Position numbers and translations under genes: made by a program. The notes below the pieces were generated by a model. It ran no database searches. It was not told the DNA's origin and worked only from the letters and a program-made list of their open reading frames with translations. Shown here in pieces: positions 50,584-58,864 of a stretch of 64,000 bases of DNA. Every line of letters begins with the position of its first letter. The first letter of the stretch is position 1. The DNA is from Fictibacillus macauensis ZFHKF-1 (GTDB taxonomy: Bacteria; Bacillota; Bacilli; Bacillales; Fictibacillaceae), in assembly GCF_000269865.1 (NCBI RefSeq), contig NZ_AKKV01000022.1:62001-126000 (forward strand), given 5' to 3'.

Positions 50584-53448
50584 ATGGATAAGAAAAAAGC
50601 ATTGAAAATTGTCGCAGCATCTACGGTAGCTGCAAGCGCATTCGTTTCTGCAGCACCTGCATCTCAAGCGGCGGCTGTAACAACTACTTCAGCATCAAAG
50701 GCAGTAAAAGTAGCTGAGGGCGAGGCAATCAAACTTCAAAACTTATATAATGCAAAAAAATTAACAACAAAGAAAATTAGCGTAAAAGCAGCGACTGCAG
50801 CAGCAGACAAAGCGATGAAAGAAGTTAAGAAACTAGCTAAAGGCAAAGTGAAAACAGGCCTTGAAACACGCTTAAAATCAGTAGCTTCTATGATCGGTTA
50901 TGCTGAGCGTTTCAACATGGCACTTGATCATGCGGCAACACTAAGCACAGCAACGAAAAAAGCACAAGACGATATGAAAAAATTCGATCTTGTAACAGCT
51001 AAAAAAGATGCAGCAGCACTTGCTACATCACTAAAAGCATTTGAAAAATTCGTTGTAAAAGGAAGCATCTACGGCGAAGGCACACGTGCTCAAATGACAG
51101 CAATGTTCGCAACACCTGCTAAAAAAGCAGCAAAAGACCTTGCTGACATGATCAAAAAAGAAGAAGACAAAGCAGAAGCAAGTGACGTTCAAAAAGCAAC
51201 AACTGCTGTAGAAGCACTTGAAAAAGCAGTGAAAGAACTAAAAGACGACGCTTCAGTAGCAACAGCTGAAAAGCTAGCAACAGACGCGAAAGAAGCTTTA
51301 AAAGCAGTTGATACGAAAAAAGCAAAAGAAGAGCTTACTACACGTATCGCAACAGCAGAAAAAGCAGTAGCTGACTTCAAAAAAGCATCTGAAGAAGTTA
51401 TGAAACTTGAAAAAGCAGTCAAAGAACTTAAAGACGAAGCAACTGTAAAAGCAGCGGAAGAACTAGTAGTAGCTGTTAAAAAAGTAGTCGAAGCTGTAAA
51501 ATCAGAAGACGCTAAAAAAGTGCTTATGGAGCGTGTAGCTAAAGCTGAGAAGATGATTGCTGATAAAAAAGAAGAGTTGTCTGCACCTAAGGTTGAGAAA
51601 GTAAGCGCAGTCAATGGGAAGACTATTACTGTAACATTTAGCAAGGCACTTGATGCAAAAACGCTAAAAAATGAAACTGGTGATGTTATCACACTTGTTC
51701 CAAATAGTGATGCAGCAAGTCCAGGCACAGTATCTCAAGAATTAAGTGCAGATGGAAAAACTCTAACGTTTAAAGCGAAGAATCATTTCAAAGGGGACTA
51801 CACTGTAAAAGTACCATTTGAAATGGTAAAGGCTATGAGTGGACAGTATGTCAATCCAGTAAATCAAAAGGTATCTGTTAATGATACAGCAGCTCCGGAA
51901 CTAAAATCAGTTAAAGCAACAGTAAAATCTGTATCTGATAAAGTTAAAACGATTACATTAACTTTTGATGAAGATGTGAAGTCAATTGATACGGTGAAAA
52001 TCGGGAATGACAACTATTCTCCTTCAATTGATGGAAATACAGCTACAATTACAGTTGGTGATCTCGATGCAAGTAAAAAATATGATGTAACAGTTGTGAA
52101 CGCAGCTGATGAAACAGGTAATATGAAGGACATCCAAACAGCTTCATTAATGATTGCTGTAGATAATGTTGCGCCATCTATTACGAATGTAGAACCAGTT
52201 GGGGAAAATAAATTTAAAGTAACTGTAGATAAAGCATTAAAGACTCCACTCACTTTGTCTGCTAAAGTTGGAACATTTACTGCAAATATTGTTAGCGATG
52301 TAACAAATACTGAAAACCCTAAAGAGTATATTGTTACATTAAATAGCAGTTATCTTTATAAAAATGGTAACACGGAGACTGTAAACCTGACAGTAGCAAA
52401 AGATGCATTAGAAGATGCCATTGGAAATAAGAATGCTACTGATATTACTAAAACAGTTACTCTTAATAAAGATGTAACAGCTCCAACCGTAAATAAAGTT
52501 GAAACAGTAGCTAGAGATGGTGAAGTAAAATCATTTGTAGTAACGTTCAACGAAGAGGTTACTACAGTAACTACAGATAAGGTGTATGTAGTAGATTCTA
52601 AGGGTGAAATTTTATCACTGTCTAAAGTTGCGTCTAATGTTGAATTGAATTCTACAGATAAAAAGAAAGTGGTCTTTACTCTTGCTTCAGGATTAGCATC
52701 TGATAAGTATAGTTTTGATCTAGCTGAAGGATTTGTAACCGATACATCTCTTTCTAAGAACAAGAGTGCTAAGTATTCATTTATGGTTGATGTAACTAAG
52801 CCTGGTAAACCAGTTGATACGACATTTACAATTAAGGACGCAAAAGCAACTAATAATGTTATTACTGTGGATTTCGATGCTAAAGTAAAAGCTACTGGTA
52901 CAGGTTCGGCCCTAAATCCTGCTTCTTATTTAGTGAATGGAGTGGCTCTGCCATCTGATTCTGAAATTAAATTTGTCAAAAATGAAGGTGTTACAGATCA
53001 AAAGAAGGTCGAAATTCATCTTCCTAAAGGATTTGTAAAAAATAGTGATGCTAAAGCTGTTTTCCGTGTAACAGGAGTGCAAACTTTGGATAACAAAGTA
53101 AGTAATCCATTTACAAGTCTGGTTGATATTATTGATAATACTGCTCCAGAAGCTAAATCTTTTGTAGCAACAGATCTAACGGAGCTTACCATTACTTACT
53201 CAGAGGCAATTAAGCTAAAAGAAAAAGCTGAGGGTAAAGGCAATGGTATTGAGGATGAGTTACAACTTTTTGATAGTAAAGGAGCTAAAGTAGACTTTGT
53301 GAATCCTAAAGTTGAAGGTAATAAGTTAATCCTTAAAGTCTCTGATGCTTCAATGGTTGCTAAATTAAAGACAACGACTCCTACAGTTTCTGATATCTTA
53401 GATGTTGCCGGTAATGATCAAGCAGTCGGTATTGTATTAAGTAAATAA
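50584..53448 (+). CDS. S-layer-like cell-surface protein
   Basis: The start is the ATG at 50584 after GAGGAAGGGG. The 954-residue protein has a signal peptide (MDKKKALKIVAASTVAASAF..., cleavage near residue 30), a lysine/alanine-rich helical N-terminal region (~31-335) with a 65-residue repeat seen twice (EKAVKELKDDASV and EKAVKELKDEATV), and then five to six Ig-like/Big domains with TVTFSKALD, TLTFDEDVKSID, VTFNEEVTT, DFDAKV and TYSEAI strands. This matches SbsC-type S-layer proteins, whose N-terminal helices bind secondary wall polymer and which lack SLH domains and LPxTG. Codon use is simple and A-rich (Ala GCA, Lys AAA), as in highly expressed genes. A terminator follows. Confidence 0.85.
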   Translation: MDKKKALKIVAASTVAASAFVSAAPASQAAAVTTTSASKAVKVAEGEAIKLQNLYNAKKLTTKKISVKAATAAADKAMKEVKKLAKGKVKTGLETRLKSVASMIGYAERFNMALDHAATLSTATKKAQDDMKKFDLVTAKKDAAALATSLKAFEKFVVKGSIYGEGTRAQMTAMFATPAKKAAKDLADMIKKEEDKAEASDVQKATTAVEALEKAVKELKDDASVATAEKLATDAKEALKAVDTKKAKEELTTRIATAEKAVADFKKASEEVMKLEKAVKELKDEATVKAAEELVVAVKKVVEAVKSEDAKKVLMERVAKAEKMIADKKEELSAPKVEKVSAVNGKTITVTFSKALDAKTLKNETGDVITLVPNSDAASPGTVSQELSADGKTLTFKAKNHFKGDYTVKVPFEMVKAMSGQYVNPVNQKVSVNDTAAPELKSVKATVKSVSDKVKTITLTFDEDVKSIDTVKIGNDNYSPSIDGNTATITVGDLDASKKYDVTVVNAADETGNMKDIQTASLMIAVDNVAPSITNVEPVGENKFKVTVDKALKTPLTLSAKVGTFTANIVSDVTNTENPKEYIVTLNSSYLYKNGNTETVNLTVAKDALEDAIGNKNATDITKTVTLNKDVTAPTVNKVETVARDGEVKSFVVTFNEEVTTVTTDKVYVVDSKGEILSLSKVASNVELNSTDKKKVVFTLASGLASDKYSFDLAEGFVTDTSLSKNKSAKYSFMVDVTKPGKPVDTTFTIKDAKATNNVITVDFDAKVKATGTGSALNPASYLVNGVALPSDSEIKFVKNEGVTDQKKVEIHLPKGFVKNSDAKAVFRVTGVQTLDNKVSNPFTSLVDIIDNTAPEAKSFVATDLTELTITYSEAIKLKEKAEGKGNGIEDELQLFDSKGAKVDFVNPKVEGNKLILKVSDASMVAKLKTTTPTVSDILDVAGNDQAVGIVLSK

Positions 53449-53466
53449 TTTAATTCTATTAGTAAG

Positions 53467-53503
53467 TAGATGGCTTCGGAACGTAACCGAAGTCATCTTT
53501 TTA
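53467..53503 (+). terminator. Terminator of the S-layer gene
   Basis: AGATGGCTTCGG pairs with CCGAAGTCATCT around AACGTAA, then T5. Confidence 0.88.
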
Positions 53504-53679
53504 ATGTATTAAATATCCCTAGATATACCTTGTTTCTAAAAAGCTTCAAGCATGGTGCAAAACCTTGAAGGACATGAACAACTTTGCACACACGACATGA
53601 AAGTGAATTACTACATTGTACTCGTATTAGTACATATAAAACAAATTATATATGAGTATATAGAAAGAGGAGCGGTTAA

Positions 53680-53700
53680 ATGGATCTAAATCCATTTTAG
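53680..53700 (+). other. Six-codon micro-ORF with strong RBS and sequestering hairpin
   Basis: MDLNPF-stop is preceded by AAAGAGGAGC, an excellent ribosome binding site. Its start lies in the hairpin AAATGGAT-CTAA-ATCCATTT (53678-53697). A TGTACT/AGTACA dyad is at 53617-53634. It could be a leader peptide or a relic; no plus-strand gene follows for 1.4 kb. Confidence 0.35.
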
Positions 53701-53752
53701 TATAGAAAGAACACATAAGAGAAAGTAGCTTCTAAAATTTTTCGCAGGATTA

Positions 53753-54781
53753 TCAATGAATTTTATCATATACCTGATCTATAATCCTTTTGGTAACACC
53801 CATTTTCCTTGCAAACCATTCAATAATCTCTTCTTTCTGACGACTAGATGCTAAGAAGTTTAGTAAAGTTTCTTCAAACCATGCATAGACTTCTTCATTT
53901 TCTATTTGATAGAAATCAAATTTGGTATCTTCTCCTTCCGAGTGACTTTTCATTTTTTGGGCAAAGTTAATGTCCTTGTCACAGTGAACTTGAACAAAAA
54001 GAATAGGGGAAGGATGATCTGTTACACTTTCCATTTCAAATCCAACTTTTACTTCAATGAAACTTTCGTTATAGTTTGTAGTCAACATACAATATTGATT
54101 ATGAAGAGGGAGTTGCTTTAAATGCCCATATCCACGCTGATGAGGTACACCGAAATTTTTGGTGAAGTCTGGTAACACTAATTCTAACATTTCATCCATC
54201 TTACTCATCACAGCTTGTAAGCCTTTCATAACAAGTACATCCTCGATTTGAAAATCTTTTATGCCTGCCATTTTTTCACTCCTTAATAGTTGTAGAAAAT
54301 TATTAATTACTTCTGTCTCTTCTTGTTTGTATAAAAATTCATAAATTTGTTGCCAACGAAATTGTTTAAATGAACAAGATGATACTGTCTTAGGATCGTA
54401 TCTTTTTGTGCAGTACCGAAGATGAGTGTCTTTAAACTTGAGTTTGGCTAGTTTAATCAGTACAGCAGCATAGCGTTCTAACTGCCGTTCTCCTTCATCG
54501 CTAGCCACCTTGTTTTCTAAAAAGCATATGGTCGTCTCGTTTTCAAAAACGAGATCAATGATACAATTTTTATCACATTCAAGTGTGAAGGGAACTTGTG
54601 ATTCAACCTTAAAGTTGCTGCCCTCGATATGTAAGACATCATTGACAAAGGAATCGAGTAATTGTTGATTGCTTTGTAAGATACCTGCCAATACCTCTGT
54701 AATAAAATCCTCAAGGGGAGTTTTTCCAGTCTTGTTTTTTACTTTGTATAGCTGCAGAAGTCTGCTGAAAATACTAGCCAT
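53753..54781 (-). CDS. PD-(D/E)XK nuclease family protein (PDDEXK_4-like)
   Basis: The 342-residue protein has the order TPLEDFITEVLAGIL (helix with Glu), CIIDLVFEN (Asp) and ICFLENKVASDEGERQLERYAAVL (ExK with downstream QLxRY), the pattern of the PDDEXK_4 superfamily. The nuclease core occupies residues ~15-130; the remainder is a mixed domain with VEVKVGFEM-like strands. AAAGGAATG precedes the ATG. The gene is AT-rich, isolated, and flanked by gene-free DNA between the S-layer and chemoreceptor genes, which fits a horizontally acquired accessory gene. Biological role, e.g. defence, is unproven. Confidence 0.75.
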   Translation of the reverse strand: MASIFSRLLQLYKVKNKTGKTPLEDFITEVLAGILQSNQQLLDSFVNDVLHIEGSNFKVESQVPFTLECDKNCIIDLVFENETTICFLENKVASDEGERQLERYAAVLIKLAKLKFKDTHLRYCTKRYDPKTVSSCSFKQFRWQQIYEFLYKQEETEVINNFLQLLRSEKMAGIKDFQIEDVLVMKGLQAVMSKMDEMLELVLPDFTKNFGVPHQRGYGHLKQLPLHNQYCMLTTNYNESFIEVKVGFEMESVTDHPSPILFVQVHCDKDINFAQKMKSHSEGEDTKFDFYQIENEEVYAWFEETLLNFLASSRQKEEIIEWFARKMGVTKRIIDQVYDKIH

Positions 54782-55037
54782 AACTACATTCCTTTCTGAA
54801 AGTTTTGAAGCTGCTGCATAAAAAATCTTTTGCTCCTTCTACATGCTTAGCGGAACGCTATCTTTTACTTTTGCTTCGTTTCTTTCCTCCTAACTCACAG
54901 AATAGAGCGCCATATAAAGTATCGGCAGAGATTATTTAAAGTTCATGTAACTTTTTAACTTTGACAACAATTTGGTCAAAAATCACATTAAAACTTAGTA
55001 AAATAGTACATTTTACTCCCCACAAACTCTCCAAAAG

Positions 55038-55065
55038 TAAACAATCATACCCCTCCCACCGATAA
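55038..55065 (+). promoter_or_regulatory. Candidate sigma-D promoter of the chemoreceptor gene
   Basis: TAAA (55038-55041), 16-base spacer, ACCGATAA (55058-55065). The consensus is TAAA-N15-GCCGATAT; this has one extra spacer base and two mismatches. It lies 62 bp before the chemoreceptor ATG. The wider gap 54782-55127 also has TTTGAC/GTCAAA arms at 54960-54980. Confidence 0.55.
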
Positions 55066-55127
55066 CACTTTTAAGGACATTGTATTCTACTAAACATAAG
55101 CAACATACCGACCTAGAGGTGAAGGAC

Positions 55128-56825
55128 ATGAGGATGAAGATGACAGTTGGGAAGAAATTATTTGCTAGCTTTTTTGTGGTGCTTGTATTGCTCGGCGTAG
55201 TTTCCAGCATTGGCTACTATAAGTTAGGAGAAGTGGATAAGCGCAATTCAGAGTTGATTGACGATCAGGTGCATAAGATTGTGCTTGTAAAGAATTTGCA
55301 GTTGTCGTTAAAAGATGCACGCATTCAGTTGCGCAACTATATGTTGACGGGTGAAGAAGCTATGCTCGCTGAATACCAGAAAGCAGAGGGTGAGTATGAC
55401 CGGATCTTTAGTGAGTATAAAAAAGTATCTAATTCGAAGGAAAGCAATCAGCTGCTGCAGGAGTTAAAAGGGGCAGAGGCGGCTTTCGATGTGACAGCCA
55501 CTAAAGTGTTAGAGCTATCTGGTAAGAAAAAGCAAAAAGAAGCGCTCGCTATTCTATATGGATCGGGGAAGCAGCTAGCGATTACATTTAACGATAAGAT
55601 GGAGGCACTTGTAAAGTATCAGCAGAAGAAGCTTGAAACGGAGAGTATTGTCGTAACCGATTATATGCAAGAGTCTAAAGAGATGGTCTTGTTTTATACG
55701 ATTGTAGCGTTAGTTATAGCGATTGTACTTGCATATTTTGTTAGCCGCAGCATTTCCACACCTGTCCTGCGTGCTTCTGCTAACTTGAAGCAAATAGCTG
55801 GTGGGGATCTTACGGTAGAGAAGCTTACGCTACGCAATACAGATGAAATTGGGGCGATGGCTCATTCGATGAATGAGATGGTGGATCACTTACGCTCCGT
55901 TGTAGGAGAAGTGCATCACGCGTCTGATCAAGTAGCGGCCAGCAGTCAGCAGTTGAGTGCAAGTGCTGAGGAAAGTACCGCATCCGCTGAACAAGTGGCA
56001 ACGATTGCGCAACGAACAGCGCTTGGTGCTGAACAACAGATTACGTGTTTTCAAGATATTGCTTCTGCCGTGGATGACATGGCAACAGGAATTACAACGA
56101 TTTCCGGAAGTTCTGCGGAAATGCTAGCGACAGCGAAGGAAGCAACGCAACTTTCAGAGCAGGGAACCCAAGCGGTGGGCAGCGTAGTTACGCAAATGAA
56201 TCATATTAATCACTCTGTAATTGAAGTTTCCAAGTTAATGACATCGCTAGAAACGAGAGCAACAGAGATTAGTAAGATTGTAAGCATTATTACGGGCATT
56301 GCCGGGCAAACGAATTTGTTAGCGCTTAATGCAGCCATTGAAGCGGCACAAGCCGGTGAGCATGGCAAAGGCTTTGCTGTCGTTGCTGGTGAAGTACGTA
56401 AGCTTGCCGAAGAGTCGAAGCATTCAGCGAACCAAATTACCGATATGATTGCGAAAATTCAGCAGGAAACAAAAGCAGCTGTTCTGGCAATGAGTGACGG
56501 GAAGGTTCAAGTAACAGAAGGCTTAAAAGATACAGAAGAAGCGAACCAAGCCTTTATGCGCATCGCTCATACGGTAGCGAATGTAACGAGTAAAGTAGAC
56601 GATGTGACGCAATCGGTTCAACAGTTAGCGACAGTCAGTGGTGGCATCTCCCATTCATTACAAACAATGCACACCATCTCTGAAGAAAGTGTTGCAGCGA
56701 CCCAACAAAGCTCAGCTGCGTCTCAAGAGCAACTCGCAACGATGGAAGAAGTAACAGCCTCCGCCGAAGCACTAGCACAGCTGGCAGAAGAGCTACAAGG
56801 CACAATGGGGAAATTTAAACTATAA
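55128..56825 (+). CDS. Methyl-accepting chemotaxis protein (4HB sensor)
   Basis: I start at the ATG at 55128 after GAGGTGAAGG; an earlier in-frame codon at 55080 has no site. The 565-residue receptor has TM1 at ~11-32, a four-helix-bundle sensor ([28 protein letters not shown]...), TM2 at ~188-208, a HAMP domain, and the MCP tip [40 protein letters not shown]. The C-terminus GTMGKFKL is unlike the standard EIV pentapeptide, as is common in Bacillus. It should signal through CheA/CheW to the flagella. A sigma-D promoter candidate lies just upstream. Confidence 0.93.
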   Translation: MRMKMTVGKKLFASFFVVLVLLGVVSSIGYYKLGEVDKRNSELIDDQVHKIVLVKNLQLSLKDARIQLRNYMLTGEEAMLAEYQKAEGEYDRIFSEYKKVSNSKESNQLLQELKGAEAAFDVTATKVLELSGKKKQKEALAILYGSGKQLAITFNDKMEALVKYQQKKLETESIVVTDYMQESKEMVLFYTIVALVIAIVLAYFVSRSISTPVLRASANLKQIAGGDLTVEKLTLRNTDEIGAMAHSMNEMVDHLRSVVGEVHHASDQVAASSQQLSASAEESTASAEQVATIAQRTALGAEQQITCFQDIASAVDDMATGITTISGSSAEMLATAKEATQLSEQGTQAVGSVVTQMNHINHSVIEVSKLMTSLETRATEISKIVSIITGIAGQTNLLALNAAIEAAQAGEHGKGFAVVAGEVRKLAEESKHSANQITDMIAKIQQETKAAVLAMSDGKVQVTEGLKDTEEANQAFMRIAHTVANVTSKVDDVTQSVQQLATVSGGISHSLQTMHTISEESVAATQQSSAASQEQLATMEEVTASAEALAQLAEELQGTMGKFKL

Positions 56826-56828
56826 CGT

Positions 56829-56870
56829 AAGAAGACCTAGCGGCAATTGCGGCTAGGTCTTCTTTTTTTA
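56829..56870 (+). terminator. Terminator of the chemoreceptor gene
   Basis: AAGAAGACCTAGC pairs with GCTAGGTCTTCTT (13 bp) around GGCAATTGCG, then T-run. Confidence 0.93.
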
Positions 56871-56907
56871 GTTAAAAAATAAATTACAGACAATTACAAA
56901 TTTACCT

Positions 56908-56934
56908 TAAAAAATAAAGAATAGGAGCCGATAT
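56908..56934 (+). promoter_or_regulatory. Sigma-D promoter, perfect consensus
   Basis: TAAA (56908-56911), exactly 15 bases, GCCGATAT (56927-56934): a full match to the Bacillus sigma-D consensus. It drives the 42-codon gene at 56966. Confidence 0.85.
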
Positions 56935-56965
56935 AACTTATAGAAAGAAGTGTAGGTGAACGAAC

Positions 56966-57094
56966 ATGGTTATAAACGAAAACAAACAAAAATTACGAGA
57001 TTTCATCGCAACCATTATTGGTTTCGGTATATATGGTATAACGCTAACCATTATGCTAGTTTCTATATTTCGAATGATAAAGCAATGGTTCTAA
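56966..57094 (+). CDS. 42-residue membrane protein under sigma-D control
   Basis: The small open frame encodes MVINENKQKLRDFIATIIGF and continues with one hydrophobic helix (ATIIGFGIYGITLTIMLVSIF) and the basic tail RMIKQWF. TAGGTGA lies seven bases before the ATG, and a perfect sigma-D promoter ends 31 bp upstream. Lying between a chemoreceptor and flagellin and sharing their sigma factor, it probably belongs to the motility/chemotaxis regulon. Single-helix micro-proteins often modulate a membrane complex; the target is unknown. No homolog is recognised. It ends 8 bp before the end of the convergent EVE-domain gene. Confidence 0.7.
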   Translation: MVINENKQKLRDFIATIIGFGIYGITLTIMLVSIFRMIKQWF

Positions 57095-57102
57095 GCGTTC
57101 AA

Positions 57103-57570
57103 TTAAGCAGGAGTAGGAACTGGTCCTTGTTGTTCACTGCTTTGTTGCTTTAAGGTTTGCTCGACAGAATGTATGTACTCTAAAAGGAGAGGGCTGTTTT
57201 CTAGTATACGTGCGCCGCGGATCATTCCTAATTGGCCATACTGATCCAGCGCCTCAAGAGAGAGCTCATCTGTTAGCTCTGTTTCAAAATTATAAAGAGG
57301 AAATAACCGTACCGTGTTCCATGACGAACGTTTACGAACGGCTGTATCTTCTGCATAGTACGCAGAGTCATCAATCCATTGATCCTGCGGAACTTTCTCC
57401 ATAACGCATAGCGCCTTAAATATAATCTTCCGAACATTTCCTCCCACATAAATATAAACGACGTCGCCCTTCTTAATGAGGTATTTTAATGTGCGATCAA
57501 TCATTCCTAGCTCTTTAAAAGCTTGTGCTACGTTGTATTCTGGAATTGCTGTTATTAGCCAGTGTTTCAT
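57103..57570 (-). CDS. EVE-domain protein
   Basis: The 155-residue protein begins KHWLITAIPEYNVAQAFKELGMI and has KKGDVVYIYVGGNVRKIIFKALCVMEKV, WNTVRLFPLY and a C-terminal RGARILENSPLLLEYI; the strand order and YIY-ggnxxxI pattern match EVE/PUA-like domains that bind modified bases in DNA or RNA. GGAGGG lies six bases before the ATG. Upstream on the minus strand is an ACCGATAT (57625-57632) with TAAA 13 bases before it, a poor-spacing sigma-D match. It is convergent with the 42-residue gene. Role unknown; EVE proteins often appear near restriction systems, which are absent here. Confidence 0.78.
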   Translation of the reverse strand: MKHWLITAIPEYNVAQAFKELGMIDRTLKYLIKKGDVVYIYVGGNVRKIIFKALCVMEKVPQDQWIDDSAYYAEDTAVRKRSSWNTVRLFPLYNFETELTDELSLEALDQYGQLGMIRGARILENSPLLLEYIHSVEQTLKQQSSEQQGPVPTPA

Positions 57571-57685
57571 CTATATCCCTCCAAGAAGTCATGCATGGTC
57601 ATAAACAATGACCATTTTTTTATTATATCGGTAACAAATGTTAAATTTAAAGACAAAACTTGTATATTTAATGATTTTTTAATAC

Positions 57686-57712
57686 TAAACAATTTCAAAA
57701 GTAAGTCGATAT
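57686..57712 (+). promoter_or_regulatory. Sigma-D promoter of flagellin gene
   Basis: TAAA (57686-57689), 15 bases, GTCGATAT (57705-57712): one mismatch to consensus. The start codon is 89 bp downstream; a GC-rich hairpin (CCAACGGGGCGCATCCCTTGG region, 57720-57740) lies in the leader. Confidence 0.85.
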
Positions 57713-57800
57713 TACTAGTACCAACGGGGCGCATCCCTTGGTACATAAGGGCTACACATGGATGTATAGCTACTTTTAAAACACATGGAGGTAGAAACAA

Positions 57801-58697
57801 ATGAGAATCAATCACAACATCGCGGCTATGAACACATACCGCCAACTATCAAGTGCAAATGGTGCACAAGGTAAGTCTATGGAGAAATTGTCTTCTGGAC
57901 TACGTATCAACCGTGCAGGAGATGATGCGGCAGGACTTGCGATCTCTGAAAAAATGCGTGGTCAAGTTCGTGGGTTAGACATGGCTTCTAAAAACGCACA
58001 AGACGGTATTTCTTTGATCCAAACAGCAGAGGGTGCTCTTAACGAAACGCATAGCATTCTTCAACGTATGCGTGAACTAGCTGTTCAATCTTCAAGCGAC
58101 AGCAATACAAATGATGACAGAGCTGAACTTCAAAAAGAAGTAAACCAATTAGCGGAAGAAATCACTAGAATTTCTAATACCACTGAGTTTAACACTAAGA
58201 AGTTACTAACAGGTGCTGCTGATTCATCGACATCAGTTACAGGTAAAGAAGCACTGACTTTTCATATAGGTGCTAATAAAGATCAAAAAATTGATTTGGA
58301 AATTAAAGCAATGGATGCAACATCTCTTGGTGTAGCAGGAGCAGATGCTGCAAACGCAGCTGCCACAGGTGGTACTCTAGCTGTAACTAAAGATGGACTT
58401 GATATTGCATCAAAGGCGGGTGCTAATAGTGCGATTTCTACAATTGAAACAGCGATTGGTACAGTATCTGCAGAGCGTTCTAAACTAGGTGCTACTCAAA
58501 ACCGTTTAGAACACACAATTAACAACTTAAATACATCTTCTGAGAACCTTTCTGCTGCTGAATCTCGTATTCGTGACGTAGATATGGCGAAAGAAATGAT
58601 GGAACAAACGAAGAACTCGATCCTTTCTCAAGCTGCTCAAGCTATGCTTGCTCAAGCAAACCAACAACCACAAGGCGTACTTCAACTTCTTCGTTAA
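57801..58697 (+). CDS. hag: Flagellin
   Basis: This is the filament subunit of the flagellum. The 298-residue protein has both conserved flagellin ends: N-terminal MRINHNIAAMNTYRQLSSAN...KLSSGLRINRAGDDAAGLAISEKMRGQ and C-terminal TQNRLEHTINNLNTSSENLSAAESRIRDVDMAKEM...ILSQAAQAMLAQANQQPQ. The variable central domain (residues ~140-215) is short and alanine-rich, comparable with B. subtilis Hag (304). GGAGGT precedes the ATG. It is preceded by a sigma-D promoter and followed by two terminators in series, fitting a very abundant monocistronic message. No csrA or fliW is adjacent. Confidence 0.97.
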   Translation: MRINHNIAAMNTYRQLSSANGAQGKSMEKLSSGLRINRAGDDAAGLAISEKMRGQVRGLDMASKNAQDGISLIQTAEGALNETHSILQRMRELAVQSSSDSNTNDDRAELQKEVNQLAEEITRISNTTEFNTKKLLTGAADSSTSVTGKEALTFHIGANKDQKIDLEIKAMDATSLGVAGADAANAAATGGTLAVTKDGLDIASKAGANSAISTIETAIGTVSAERSKLGATQNRLEHTINNLNTSSENLSAAESRIRDVDMAKEMMEQTKNSILSQAAQAMLAQANQQPQGVLQLLR

Positions 58698-58705
58698 TCT
58701 TTACG

Positions 58706-58737
58706 AGAGACTCTACTTTATGTAGGGTCTTTTTTTA
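58706..58737 (+). terminator. First terminator of flagellin gene
   Basis: AGACTCTAC pairs with GTAGGGTCT around TTTAT, then T7. Confidence 0.85.
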
Positions 58738-58765
58738 TGGACTATCTAATTTATAGCTATCAAAG

Positions 58766-58799
58766 AAGGGCTGCAGACTGATACGCAGCCCTTTTCTTT
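58766..58799 (+). terminator. Second terminator of flagellin gene
   Basis: AAGGGCTGC pairs with GCAGCCCTT around a 10-base loop and is followed by TTCTTTTC. Two terminators 30 bp apart insulate the downstream gene. Confidence 0.8.
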
Positions 58800-58806
58800 T
58801 CTCATT

Positions 58807-58833
58807 CAAAAACCTTCTTCTATTTACCGATAT
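58807..58833 (+). promoter_or_regulatory. Candidate sigma-D promoter of the five-repeat secreted protein
   Basis: CAAA (58807-58810), 15 bases, ACCGATAT (58826-58833): one mismatch in each element. It lies 32 bp before the gene start. Confidence 0.6.
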
Positions 58834-58864
58834 TAAAAAAGAATGAAAGGGAGGAGATGTAAGC

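Noticed and set aside
51189-51728. 179-codon antisense frame within the S-layer gene, and a similar one at 52356-52763
   Set aside because: Antisense frames open because of the biased Ala/Lys/Thr codon use of the S-layer gene; no ribosome binding site.
53504-53752. A sigma-A promoter for the micro-ORF region
   Set aside because: TTGTAC at 53616 has no -10 at 16-18 bases; TATAAA is only about 12 bases away.
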